Shown: positions 1-11,159 of the stretch, piece by piece
How the letters are laid out: every line of letters starts with the position of its first letter
Position numbering within the stretch: position 1 is the stretch's first letter
NCBI GenBank assembly: GCA_031002005.1
Contig: JARYHS010006964.1
Location: 5,084,001-5,148,000, forward strand
Length of the DNA stretch: 64,000 nt
Source: Vandiemenella viatica
Lineage: Eukaryota; Arthropoda; Insecta; Orthoptera; Morabidae
Direction of reading: 5' to 3'
Position numbers and translations under genes: made by a program
The notes under the pieces: generated by a model
Databases searched by the model: none
What the model was told of the DNA's origin: nothing
The model's input: the letters and a program-made list of their open reading frames with translations, nothing else

Positions 1-330
1 GTGTTCTCTCTTGCGCTCTTCTGACCATTTGTTTCCTGTTCTTTTTTTGGTTTGTGTTTGTTTAAGTGTATGTTTCTTTATGATGTTCCTAAACTGTTCT
101 CGGTTGTTCATGTTGTCTTGTGTGATCCCCAATTCTTTAAGGTCCTCTTCTGTTTCGGATATCCATTTTATCTTGTTTTTACTGGTGTTTACTATCTCGA
201 AGATTTGCCTTGTGAGCCTGTTCTTGTTCATCCTGCTAGTATGTCCATAAAATTTCATCCTTCTTTTTGCAGTGAATATACTTTTGTACAGCAGTCGTTC
301 CCTATTAGTGGTATATGTAACACCTGGGGT
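1..330 (-). mobile_element. LINE ORF2 C-terminal remnant
   Basis: Read on the minus strand this translates to a decayed stretch with an RRMKFYGH-like block, then NRLTRQIFEIV, then KWISETEEDL and a basic end. That order is familiar from the C-terminal tail of many insect non-LTR retrotransposon polymerases; this is family knowledge rather than a search result. The plus-strand open frames here are shadows. The fragment lies just beyond the 3' end of the LRR gene and is cut by the window edge. It is dead: no RT motifs are present. Confidence 0.5.
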
Positions 331-751
331 ATAGGGGGTTGCTTCAAAGAGTACGCACGGTTATCCCTTTTATAAGATAAGCAATAAGATAATTGGAAGA
401 GAAAAAAATTACACCAACATTACTATTAGCAAAATATATTTTAAGACGGACTGCATATGTGAAATACAATACTGTATTGCTGTGGTTGAGGGAAGCATTC
501 TACTGGGATGAGCATATTTATTTATCTAATATTTCAGCTATAAGAGCTATGCTAGGTTGAGTTCATTGGTGAAGTGGTAATCGGGGAAAACCAAGTGGAA
601 ACGAATGTTGTAGAGGAAAGTTGTAAGATAAATCAAGATGGTGGTTGGTTTTTTTTTTTTTTTTTAAAAAAAACTGTGTAGGTATATTCTAAATGATAGT
701 TTTCATATTAATAAAATGGAGTACAAATGTTTACACCGATTTTTAATATTT

Positions 752-757
752 TTTATT
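752..757 (-). terminator. AATAAA polyadenylation signal of LRR gene B
   Basis: TTTATT on the plus strand gives AATAAA on the minus strand, about 95 nt past the predicted stop codon. The paralogous pseudogene has the same hexamer at 34505-34510, about 80 nt past its decayed stop, so it predates the duplication. Confidence 0.5.
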
Positions 758-852
758 ATCCTTATAGACTATAAAGCAGTGGTTACAAAATCATTCCACG
801 TTAGTAGGTAGTATCTCCTCCTGGAAATGGATCATCCGAGGCCACTTGAGGT

Positions 853-1045
853 TTAAGTGGTTCTTACTTGTCGCGATACTGTAGTTGGCCGATACCCCGC
901 CATATTGTGATTGTTGTTGTTTGGTGATAAATGGTCGTAGATCGGCTCCAACTCCTCGTAGAGGTGGCTTTGACCATCATTTACATAAATGTACTCTGCA
1001 GATGGCACACGAGGTATAGCCGGCAAAGGAGAACCACGCCACGAT
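853..1045 (-). CDS. LRR gene B exon 6: cytoplasmic tail and stop
   Basis: This exon completes the split codon AG|A from exon 5 and encodes 63 residues before TAA at 853-855. The acceptor is a clean tttttacag. The tail is Pro-rich, then carries Tyr374, Tyr376, Tyr385 and Tyr392 (whole-protein numbering) in the contexts YIYVND, YEEL and YDHL, followed by an Asn-rich run. YVND fits the pYxN pattern read by Grb2-type SH2 domains, and YEEL and YDHL fit YxxL, which can bind SH2 domains or endocytic adaptors. The YxxL spacing (three residues) is shorter than a classical ITAM. The exon has no Met-led open frame. It was found because the paralogue at 34591-34810 shares it, and because the phase-2 junction gives an uninterrupted tail. 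Confidence 0.7.
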
Positions 1046-3906
1046 CTGTAAAATACATTTCATGACCATAATAATTAAAAGCAAAAATGTAAATCAAGCA
1101 TGATATTTATAGTTTACTTTCGTAAATTTTATCTTATGTGTTAAAATTGTTATGTTAAAATTGCTTCAACCAGCTTCTATCAAAATATAATGAAAATTCT
1201 AAATGAGAACCTCAGCAGTGTGGTTTTCAAATCTTGTATAGACGAGCAGTGTTGGTAATGTTAACATAAGTGATATCCATATTTTGCGCAATGGAACAAA
1301 CTGTCTAGGTAAAGCATTGAGTCTTATATGAAACAAGGTTTGTATGGTATGGTGCACAAAATTTTCAGTTCCTGTGGCTGTATCGCATCCCTCTCTGCCG
1401 GGGAAGCACCTGCGTTTGTCGAGAGCGATGGACCGGCGAACATCGTTGCCACTGCTGGGTCGCTCCTCTAACGTACGCTGCAACCTCTTATTACAGCTCC
1501 CTGTTATGTGACTTTCATTAACGGCCAATTCATATCTCAACTACACACAGTAGTCAAGTATAGAAACTGTTATGGTCAAGCAATGTCTAAGATAATTAAT
1601 ATGGCTCCTGGCGAGGAACTGTACTTAATAATGCTTAGTGTGCCAAAGCTAATGATGCGTAGCCCAAGAGCCATGTAAGGCGCTGTCGTCAGACATCGCC
1701 ACCTACAAACCAAGCGCAAAAACCAAGTTTCCATAACGGATCATTCTCAGAGGTGCCCGAGGAATATACAGTCAGACCAGACGGGCAGCGGTTCAGTTAT
1801 TCAGTAAGGCATACTGATGAACTAGCAGCAGCAGTAACCATTTACTGCCTGTTTGTATAAATTATTGTCTTTATTAGAAGTTGTTGTCTTTCGACAATTC
1901 CTCCGAATCGATTTGGGCGGTCATAGCCTCACTTTCGGTTAGTCTTTTTGGTGATAAGTGATTTCTTATAATTTATTTTTCTTTACATTAAACCGGTGCT
2001 GTTATTTACTTCGTTGACGGTGTGAAGATTATATTGAGTAGCCGAATTAGCAAATCGATATGTGAACTGTGATTTCCTTTGCAACTTCACTTGATTGTTG
2101 GTAAGTACGAATCTTACGTCAAGTTTGGGGGGGGGGGGGCTAATACTGATTGGTGGTACCCTGCAGGTTTCTTCATACATCGTCGTCTTCTGGGTGAGCA
2201 GCTCTATGTGCGTTGTCACTTTCCTCTACCTTCGTAGCTGGACTCTAGAGGTTGGACAAGAGGTCAACATGAATGACTGGGTCGGCCTTAGCGGCCGAAT
2301 GTGGCGACCACGTCGAGTGCTAGCTTGGTCACATAAACTATTGTCTTGCATTCTGTACAACCAACTTAAAAACCTGCATGGGGACTACCACTATTGCAGC
2401 ACATTGCCTCCTGCCTGAGCCGTTAGCAGACAGCTGCAACATGACCGCCCCTGCAATTAACATACATCAGCGAGGCAGTGCATTTATAGGACCAATGCTA
2501 GATTTTCTGGCAGCAGTAGCACTGATAGTGTGAATGGGGGTGGGGGGGCTTCGTCTTGGTCAGTTACAGTAAAAAAAAAAAAAGAGGTTTGGTTTAGAAT
2601 ATGTGGCAGGTGCTGTTTGTAGGGTCTTGTCTACTACAGTGTAGTGAGAGGGGTAGGACGAAATTATATTGAGCCCTCCAACATCCGGCAAGCACAGCAT
2701 TAAACAGCTTTGAAATGTGCTGCAGCCATATGAACAGGATGCCCCAGTTTCCAACACAGAGGGCAACAATAGGAAGTACTGGACCATCCTCAGTGGCTGT
2801 GACATCAACACTTGAAGGTCTTGGTAATGGTAATGGTAGTGGTTTTGGCAAAAGTGGAGAACCACGGTTCAATATTGAAGTGATTTCAGTTCCTTCTTCG
2901 GAGACTTAAAAGCTTATACCTGGGCTGTCCGAATCGTCACATACCTTGGACAGAAATTTTTACCACTTGCAGGCATTGGCTGACGTACAAGTAGGCTTAG
3001 TTTTGGTGCGTACTAAAACCATGGCTTCCTGTATGCTATCTGCAGGCTCTCTGACTACTTTCGAATTGGCACTGTTGTAGTGACAAATTCAGGCAAAAGT
3101 GTTAGCTGAACTAGCGAATTTGTGACGGGTAGTATGTTACAACAATCTTTTTGGTTTTCATGTAACGATATACAAATTGTAAAACTAGCGATTCTACTGC
3201 GCAGTATACTTCCCGAGCTTAGTAACCTAAAAACTAACGACCACTAGTATCAATTGCTACAAATATAGACAACACTCTGGTGATAAATAACTGGCATGGT
3301 GTAACACAACAGAAATAGTTTTTTAATTGAAGTACGATATAATGGTGATAGTTTATTTAAAAAATTGTATTTTTTTGTTTGGCCGTGGATGCCGTTGGAA
3401 TAACGATGCCTCTTTAAAAAAAGGTTTGACTTACCATAGAGAAAAAAAGAAAGCGGGTATATGAGTTTATGAGTGGCTGATAAGAATATTGGTTTTTGGT
3501 TAAAAACAGCCTGCCATTCTCGGATACTTGATCTCTGAAATGTATTTCCTTGAGGAGATAAACAATAGGACGGAAATAAAGTTTGAAGCTGTTGAAAAAA
3601 GAAAATACTAGATTCTTTATTTGAAGACAGTAATGATTATACGACCAATAAATCTTGGTGACCGTGGAGGGCCTTGATTTTGTGAGTTTTCTTTAGTTTC
3701 ATATTCTTTTAGATTTTTCTATTTGTTGGTATTAAGAAAAATATTAAAAAAAAAGAGAATTGTTTGCAACTCCTGCACGCATATAATAATCAGACATGGA
3801 TTAAAAATAATTATGACACTACACACAAATTTAATACAGCGGTTACTGTACTGTGAGACTAATTGCAGTAGCTAGACCGAGAAATAAATTCGCACCTTCA
3901 GTAGTA
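1046..3906. other. Gene B intron 5, mostly unassigned
   Basis: Intron between the membrane exon and the tail exon. Positions about 1190-1560 align with 35260-35600 in the matching intron of pseudogene A, so they are ancestral intron sequence; the minus-strand 113-codon frame there (1199-1540) is not supported as a gene. A G10 homopolymer lies near 2128, with several other homopolymers. I see no gene in 1560-3906. Confidence 0.5.
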
Positions 3907-5095
3907 CAGGGTGGCGCAAAAAGAATGAATGAATTTCAAACTGTTATAATTGGCTTTATTTTGGTCACACAGAAAATGTACTCACATCAATATGTAATTT
4001 ATCCAGTTTGTGAATTGCACTTAACTTAATTTCAGAGAGATGACGACCTTCTTCTCGTATACACATTAAAAGTCTTTCTTCGAAGTTATCCCTTGCTTTC
4101 TTCAAAGTGTCATGTGGAATAGAAGCGATTTTTTCACCTATTGCAACTTTCAGATCATTGAATGTCCGAGGTTTGTTGCAAAAAACTTTACTCCCCCATA
4201 AAAAGAAGTCTCAGGCGACATACCTGGTGAGCGTGATGGCCAGTGGACATCGTCGAAACGTGAGATCATGTGTTGTGGAAACATTTCACGAGCAACTGCT
4301 ATGGAATCATTCGCCGTGTGGGCGGTGGCTCTATCCTGTTGGAACAACATCTCTGCCATGTTGATCCCTGAAGTATCAAGTTGTGGCCGCAAACAATTGC
4401 GTAGCATTGCAACAAAATATTCAGAATTCACTGTTACACAACACTACCCTCTTCAAAAAAAAATAAGGCCCAACGTTTCCCACTTTTGGAACTCCACACC
4501 AAACGGTCACTTTTGAACTGTGCAGTAGTGTTTGATGCAGTTCTTGTGGGTTGTCTGCTGCCCAATACGAACAGTTATGTTTGTTTACATAAAAGTCTAA
4601 ATGGAAGTGAGCTTCATCTCTCATAAAAAATAAAACATCATCATTAGCAAGAACATCAAGCAAACAGTCTCCGTTGCTCATGACCACGTTCGTGAATCTT
4701 CTGCACGATCATAATTTTGCAATGATGAAACTGTAACTCATCCTTCAGGATGCGCTGCAGCGAGCGACGAGACAAACCCAGAGATGGAGCGGGCAGCCTA
4801 GTGGAGTGGCGAGGACTTTGAAGAACAGACGCTCTTACTGTGTCAACAGTTTCTGGGGTTCGCACCGTACGAGGACGATCAGACGACTTCTGATTCATGA
4901 CGCATCCAGTTTTACGAAAAGAGTTAACCCAAGGAATTATTGTGTTGCGAACATGAACCAAACCATTTCGCGGAACATTGAACTGTGTTCGGAAAAGACA
5001 TTGAACTGTGATTACAGATTCATTGCTTTTTTAAAACGTGTTCAACGGCGAAAACGCGATGCTGCAGGCACCACTTGCCATAGCTACTGAATCTG
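3907..5095 (-). mobile_element. Degenerate Tc1/mariner-type DDE transposon
   Basis: Three minus-strand fragments in different frames line up as one transposase. About 4961-4656 holds an N-terminal helix-turn-helix region with VRNTIIPWVNSFRKTG and an arginine-rich linker. About 4687-4421 holds EAHFHLDFYVNKHN, WAADNP and the WCGV strand. About 4431-4150 holds FQQDRATAHTA and the SRSPGMSP block corresponding to the second and third DDE regions. In the family the second block is usually QQDGATAHT and the third PRSPDLSP, so this copy has substitutions as well as frameshifts. One end begins about 3908 with CAGGGTGGCGCAAAA; no matching inverted end is evident near 5095. It lies in gene B intron 5. 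Confidence 0.75.
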
Positions 5096-5274
5096 GTCGC
5101 TTTACCCTATAAAACAACAAATCCCCCACCCGTAAATTCCACTCCTACCACTTATATTACTCAAATCAAATCCATGTGTTCTTTTTGCTGATGATTTGTG
5201 CAATATTTTACGATCAGATTTTAAGTTATAATACTGCAGAAATAGCTAATGACCACAAGGTGATGCGGACGAAC

Positions 5275-5639
5275 CTGGCTAGCGTGGACGCGCCCACGTA
5301 CTGCTGTTTGCGACGTCGCCGGCGGACCAGCAGCACCAAGACGACGACCAGCAGCGAGGCCGCCGCAGTGGCCGCCACGCTGCCAGCCACGGCCGGCTGA
5401 AGCGCCGAGCACGGCCCCCGTGTCCTCCGAGGCAGTGTAGCACCGCGCACCTCTGAAACTCTCTCTTCTTTCACTCGAGACGTACTCTGCGGTATATCCA
5501 TCTCTTTACTCGGTGTAGCGTAACTGATTTGTGACAACCTGCGACCGCTCACCACTGGAACGATGTCTTCCCCGATTGGAGGCATTCCTTCCTTTCTCTG
5601 CGAGATAGGTCTCGGAGTGCGCAGAAATTCCCGCGTTTC
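5275..5639 (-). CDS. LRR gene B exon 5: linker and transmembrane helix
   Basis: 365 nt, entering in phase 0 after tttttacag and leaving in phase 2 at GCCAG|GTTCGT. It encodes residues 235-355. A polar, Pro/Arg-rich linker includes RRLSQISYATPS, a likely single degenerate unit of the 34-residue repeat expanded in pseudogene A. A hydrophobic helix (about 316-339, AVAGSVAATAAASLLVVVLV) follows, then five Arg and a Lys, a strong stop-transfer signal placing the C-terminus in the cytosol. If the donor were not used the frame would stop at 5226-5228 after 16 unrelated residues. I prefer splicing, because phase matches exon 6 and the paralogue also has a donor here. The exon is GC-rich compared with the introns. 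Confidence 0.75.
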
Positions 5640-6748
5640 CTGTAAAAAATAATTTTTAACAACGTTCTTTTGAGGATTTTCTAATTACATTTAATTAAAT
5701 TAGACATATTAAATAAAAGTAGAAGGAGTGATGTTTTGAGGGAGAAGAAAACTGAAACGGAAGATTATCTGGAAATCTTGGTTGGAGAAAATAGAAATAT
5801 TGGTAAAGTAGATATCAAAGAAGTTATGCGCGACTAAAACATGTAAATACGTTGCGAAAACTTCTACACTTTGCAGGATACTTGATAGTATTAATTAACT
5901 TACAGCATATATATAAACTAATGTATTGAAAAAATAAGAATCTTGAGCATCTTAGCATAAGCAAGTTTTGACACTTGTTCTCTTTACTAACATACTGGAC
6001 AAAGCATCAAAAATTAAAACGTATCACATAATCGGACCCAAATAAATTTTTGGCGGTGTCCGGAACTGGTACTGACCTATTGAAATTTATTTTAACTGCT
6101 TCGTTATTATGTCCTCTTCACGTTTTGCAATCACTTTTTTCGGAAAAGTCAACACTAATTAAATTAAAATGCTGACATATGAGAGCAACGCGTGGCTATT
6201 AGATGCCGCCGGCGCTGCGTAAGCGATGTCAATCTTTTGAAATATTGGTTAAATCCTTTGTTATAATATTTTCCTGCCATTTTAGCTTCACTCCGTTGTA
6301 AAACATTACACGAAATTAACACATAGAAAATATTTATGCGAGATGCAGTATAAGACTTGCCATCTTAGAATCGATACAAGCAATCAGAGATAAAAAAAAT
6401 GCTCCATTTCTGTGATAGATGCCGCAAAACGAATTTTCCGTAAACTTTTTATCTAGGCCAAATTTCAACCTAACCACGACCACTATTTGAAATGAACCTG
6501 TTTAGGTTGATGTGAACCTAGAACCGATAATTTTTGTGTCATTCTTCCACTGCTGCTAACGTTTTCACGGTTGCAGAGCGTCTTGTGTTTCGGCATTTTT
6601 AATTTAAAACGTGGCGACTTTTCCGAAAAAGGAGAGGGCAAACGTGAAGAGGACATTGTTACGAAGCATTTAAAAGAAATTTTAACCGGTCAGTACAAGT
6701 GTCGGGCAGGTGGGGAATTTCCCCCTCCACCCAAATTTTATATTATAC
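5640..6748. other. Gene B intron 4
   Basis: AT-rich intron with no gene visible. The only notable sequence is a direct-repeat arm at 6666-6726, close to the exon 4 donor. The forward 68-codon frame at 6571-6777 runs antisense through the exon 4 donor and is not supported. Confidence 0.4.
6666..6726 (+). repeat. Direct repeat, left copy, flanking LRR exon 4
   Basis: About 60 nt containing TGTCGGGCAGGTGG and GAATTTCCCCC recur at about 7432-7490 in the same orientation. The two copies bracket LRR exon 4 (6749-6946) at a spacing of about 765 bp. They may be ends of an old insertion or a local duplication. Confidence 0.6.
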
Positions 6749-6946
6749 CTGATTTGACAGCGTGCAGAAGCGAGTAATGTTAGACCACGGGACGGCCTGC
6801 CCCTCGGCGTCGTGGCAGGTGGGTTGAGAACCAGTGTAGATTGCGCTCTTCATACAGTACTCCCGCAGTAGCTGCAGGGGACAGTCACAGCGCAGTGGGT
6901 TGCGGTCCAGCCTCAATGACCTCAGACTCTTCAGTCCCCAGAAGTG
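6749..6946 (-). CDS. LRR gene B exon 4: last LRR and LRR C-cap
   Basis: 198 nt in phase 0 at both ends; acceptor ctaacag, donor TCAG|GTATAA. It encodes residues 169-234: HFWGLKSLRSLRLDRN completes an LRR begun in exon 3, then NPLRCDCPL starts the cysteine-rich C-terminal cap with Cys188, 190, 199, 212 and 229. NPxxCDC is the usual signature of LRRCT domains that close extracellular solenoids with disulfides. The paralogue (48135-48332) has exactly the same length and splice sites. There are no stops or frameshifts. Confidence 0.85.
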
Positions 6947-9900
6947 CTGTTAGATACGTAACAGTTAAAATCTTATAATAGTGGTTCCCAGCGTATTCAG
7001 TGCCGCTCAACGCTAGGCGCTTAACGGATCACAGGGTCCGTTTTGTCAGAGAAAAATTTGTGGAACGTTGAGTACCATCTACTGTGCTTCCGGAAAATAC
7101 TAGCAAAGGTGCGCTGAATTGTATGATTAATACTAGAAAATCATCGCCCGCCTGTTTATACAAGTAATTACAAATGTCTTTTAAGCATGATCAGGCTGCA
7201 TCAGAAGTCGGTATTAGTGTATTGTATACTAATTCCTAATATATTTGTGACTAGCAGACGAACGAATCACACGTGCTGCGCGTCACAAGGACCACCACAG
7301 TATGTGTGTTTATGTTCCATGTCGATCAGCAATGCTTATTGTAACAAGTTTGCACAAGTCAATGTTGAAGTTCTTTGAGAGTAAGTGAGAATCTAAAATT
7401 ATAGAGTGGCATCTACATATAGCATTTAAAGGAAATATTAACATGTCAGTACCAGTGTCGGGCAGGTGGAGAATTTCCCCCATTTAAAGGAACTACCGAT
7501 TAAAAACATATTTTTGTAGTAATAACTATCAGTAACACGGTTCAGTACGAACACATTTGCTTTTATTATTCTTTTCCGACAGGCGTTAGAAAAGGGAGGT
7601 GTAGTGAAATTTCAGATAACTTTTAATTTTAACTTAATTTTTATAATATTTTCTTATTAATTGCGGTGATTCAATAGTGACTACAACTAATTAAATTGTT
7701 ATTGTATTGTCAGCGCCGTCATATAACAAGTTATAGGGAAGATATCGTAAACATATCTATGAAGCTTATATTAATTCGAATGAAATGTTTTGATATGATT
7801 TACTTCTAAATACCAGACTCTCTTAATGTGCGCCACGTTGCGCAAATTCGGTAGAGTGGAATTTAATGTAACTATAAATTTATTTTGTACACGAATATCT
7901 TAATTACATTAACTTTTGGTAGAGATCTGGCAACCGCAAGTAACAATTAATTATGTCGCTGTTATGTAAGTAATTTTATGAAAAATTCTCAAAAGGGAAG
8001 GTGGGTGTCTAAAATTATTTATTTCATGTTACCAAACAAGTTATAATTAACAACTTTCATTTCTAACTTTTTTGGTAGATACTAATAAATTTATATTAAT
8101 TTTGACTTTTTTCGTGACTTTCTTACTATTTTATTCTTATATTTACTAATAACAAGTTAAGCTTGGTTACTGTGTAACCACGTTCGTAACTCTATGACGC
8201 GTCCCTCCTCGTCTTTTTTGCGAACTAACAACGGCCAGAGATATTACCCCAGGGTATGCACGTTGTTTAAAAACAGTTCTATTTACTTACACATCCACGA
8301 AAAAATTAATTGCAAAAGCACCGAAAGAAAAGTATGGATTTCATTTAAATCGATATAATAATTATTAGTTGATTTTTATATATCTATACTCGTTCAGTTT
8401 AAATTTTGTATTATACTCACTCTCCAGAGATAATTTTATTGCTGTAGGCTAAGAAATAGCTACCTTATATCATTTTTAAGGTTTGAACCTTTTTCGGTAA
8501 CAACAGTATTTAGTTATAGAAGAAATTGCATTCAAATATGTTTTGTTTTTGGGACATGCTTACAAGATATTTATTTTGATGTAGATGTTTTTGCTGTATT
8601 CTATGTAACCGTTAAATAAAACATGAATAAATAAATTCTGAAATAAAAGTATCTAGTCTAAATTAATATTTAATTAAGAGTTGAATTTTATTACCTTTGT
8701 CGCTATATCAGCATCATGAAAATATTTCTAGAAGTTAAATTTACATCGTGATACAGTGAATGTAATCATACTCGAGTATGAGATGCAGTCCAGTATACTG
8801 GATGTTAGCTTGTCTCACTTAGGTCAAGCCCATCGGCTAGAATTCATTCCATCTCCAAAAATGATACTAAGCCACGTCACACTCACCAACCGGGCAGCTG
8901 GCCAAACGACGAGCAGCAGACAGCCAGTGGCAAATCCGTGCCCGGTCGCAAAGAGTCGCCAAACCAACCATGGTCGCACAGGCAAGAAGATTCAGCCAAA
9001 GACGGTTACAACAACCACGACGCCAAGCTATCCAAAGTGGTTAAGTAACTTATCACAACACTATAGAAACCCACAGCAACCAATTTACACCAAACCTGAT
9101 GTGAATACAAGACAAGGATTGTTCGAAAACACTGTTTACAATCCAGATTCACATATATATATATATATAGTTTGGAATATCCTCTGGAACACTATCTCCA
9201 TCAGGGGCAACGTCTCTCTTCATGACGTCTGTCTGAGCCTTCACAGAGCGCACTTCTGTCGCGATGCACCAGAAAATTGTAAATAATGTGGCTACGTTTT
9301 CTACTCAAGAAGAGTTGACCATCTCCAGCGAGAGTGACGTGGTGGAGTGTCCGTTGCTGGCCTCGAATGGAGCATAGCTGATGGGAACGGTCTATGGAAA
9401 ATCAGATTTGGTAGCGAACATCGTATGCACCTATCTTTAGACACCATAATGGTGTCCTAGCGGTTTCTATAGCCAAAGAGGAAGGGCAAATTATTGATGA
9501 CAAAATTTCATACGTACAAATAATCAATAATCAATTGTAAATCGGTTTAATTGGGGTGCAAAGTTTCGTAGGTGCTCCTGGAAATATTCTACTGATGCGT
9601 TGTTCCTCGCACACTATGTTTGTTATTAGTGTTTTTAAGTTAATTTGCCGATTAATATTTCAAATGTTCTACTATTGTCACTTTAGGTCAATATGGGCAC
9701 GATATTCCTCACAGACAGCTAGGACGATATCTAACGTTATATGAGCGTAACCTATCAAGGGATGTTCCCTGTCATCAGAGAATTTGAAACATAAAATCGC
9801 TTCTCTTCAATCGCAAGAAGTGAGCTGAAATGTGATTCCAATATCAGGACTAGAATTTCGCTTAGTAACAACATTTGCGTAGTATGACAAAGAATTATAC

Positions 9901-10022
9901 ACCTTTACATTAATATCAAATAAAACAGACTGATAAAGCAATATAATTTTTTGCTGTAGCAGTTCTCGCTAATAAAGCCGTATAGAGGTATAGTTTTCTT
10001 TTAAATATCTCACTTTACTCAC
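6947..10022. other. Gene B intron 3
   Basis: AT-rich intron. It holds the right copy of the direct repeat (about 7432-7490). An AT-rich element near 8290-8400 resembles segments at about 19430-19530, 19920-20010 and 20470-20500. The forward 176-codon frame at 8756-9286 has low-complexity composition and an (AT)n run, shows no domain I know, and is not called as a gene. Confidence 0.4.
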
Positions 10023-10227
10023 CTTTACGCTCAAAGCAGTTATCTTGTTTGCCCGTAAGTCGAGATTCTCGAGGGCTCGCAGCTGGCTAAACGCGTCTTC
10101 CTCGACGTCCTCCAACTTGCAGGAAGTAAACCACAGCATCTTAAGGGAGTTAGACCTCAGTGAAAAACCAGACGGCAGTAGCAGAGGGTTGTAGCTCAAG
10201 TCGATAAGTTCTAATTCCACCAGTGAT
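10023..10227 (-). CDS. LRR gene B exon 3: central LRRs
   Basis: 205 nt: one nt completes the exon 2 codon (GA|A), followed by 68 codons ending AAG|GTGAGT, a near-perfect donor. Acceptor is catcttctcag. It encodes residues 101-168 with LRR signatures LELIDLSYNPL, SLKMLWFTSCKL and ALENLDLRANKI. The last repeat is completed in exon 4. The paralogue at 49874-50078 has identical length and sites but a stop at the codon that is Glu153 here. Confidence 0.85.
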
Positions 10228-10288
10228 CTGAGAAGATGGATGTGAGTTGCAGTCATCATCTGAGTCAGCGGAATTGAAAATCCGCATT

Positions 10289-10664
10289 GGGAGCGTCCAT
10301 AAACTACGTAGCCACAGCTTGGCCTCCCTTGAACCACTTCCCTCCCCCCACGTAGCCCGATGTGGCTTTTACCTCTACCTCCCCTCCCCCTTCTCCTCGT
10401 GGCAAGTAGCTTTTTTCCCTATTGATTTCAAAACTCATTTTCTAGTGGTTTCTCTTGTCAGTCAATCTTAAATTATATATGGTGATAATTATATGACGGA
10501 AATAAATAATCACATGCTGTTGTGTGTTCGAACCTTATTGTAACTGTGACAAATAATAAGAATGAAAAGCTAGGTGGCTTGGCTCATAACCATTCCCCTT
10601 TCCCCATGTAATTAAGCGTGGCAGTCCAGCCAACTCCTCTCCCACATAGTTTATGGACGCTCTC
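10289..10664. mobile_element. MITE with about 20-bp terminal inverted repeats
   Basis: Left end GGGAGCGTCCATAAACTACG; the right end is the inverse complement with few changes (GAGAGCGTCCATAAACTATG). It carries no protein. It sits about 60 bp from the exon 3 acceptor in intron 2. The corresponding intron of pseudogene A (about 50120-50130) reads straight through at the insertion point, so insertion postdates the duplication. A relative is at 53271-53671. Confidence 0.7.
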
Positions 10665-11159
10665 TAATAAACGAATCAACGCAGGCACTACTGATGTTGA
10701 TTCCAGTTTTTAAATGTCAGTAAAAAAATCGCAGTTTTTTATATACATTGTTCCTAAAGAAAATGCTAATGGAAGCACCTTTTTATTAATACTAGTTCTC
10801 ATCGCTGTTGCAGATAAAATAAAGTCTGCCCTTAACGTCTTGGTGAAAACAGATTCAAGTCCCACTCATTTAGACCACATCAAATGACTATCTAACCTGT
10901 GATATGACATCCCCAAGGAAAAATGGTAGCCATTTTTGTATGTGTGTGAAATAGCATAGACTGAATTTCGAGTTTTATGAGATTGTTACTAATGATTAGT
11001 AGGAATACCATGAACGAAGTAAAAGAGTTTTGTACCTTAGTAGATATAGGCGCTACACAATAAAAAAAATAGTTATAGTGGTAGAGTTCGAGATGGTAGA
11101 TAAGGGCACAAGTAATAACTCTCAAACAAGTTGAACTGAGGTCCAATGTAATACATAGA

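Noticed and set aside
2095..2418. 107-codon forward frame next to a G-run
   Set aside because: No recognisable motif, and the overlapping antisense frame is equally long; treated as chance.
5226..5274. Exon 5 reading on to the TAA at 5226-5228 as the gene's C-terminus
   Set aside because: The GCCAG|GTTCGT donor matches the tail exon phase, and the paralogue also has a donor here; the extra 16 residues look random. Kept as the main alternative.
8756..9286. 176-codon forward frame as a gene
   Set aside because: It has biased composition and an AT microsatellite, with no domain or coding signature. It lies antisense in an intron.
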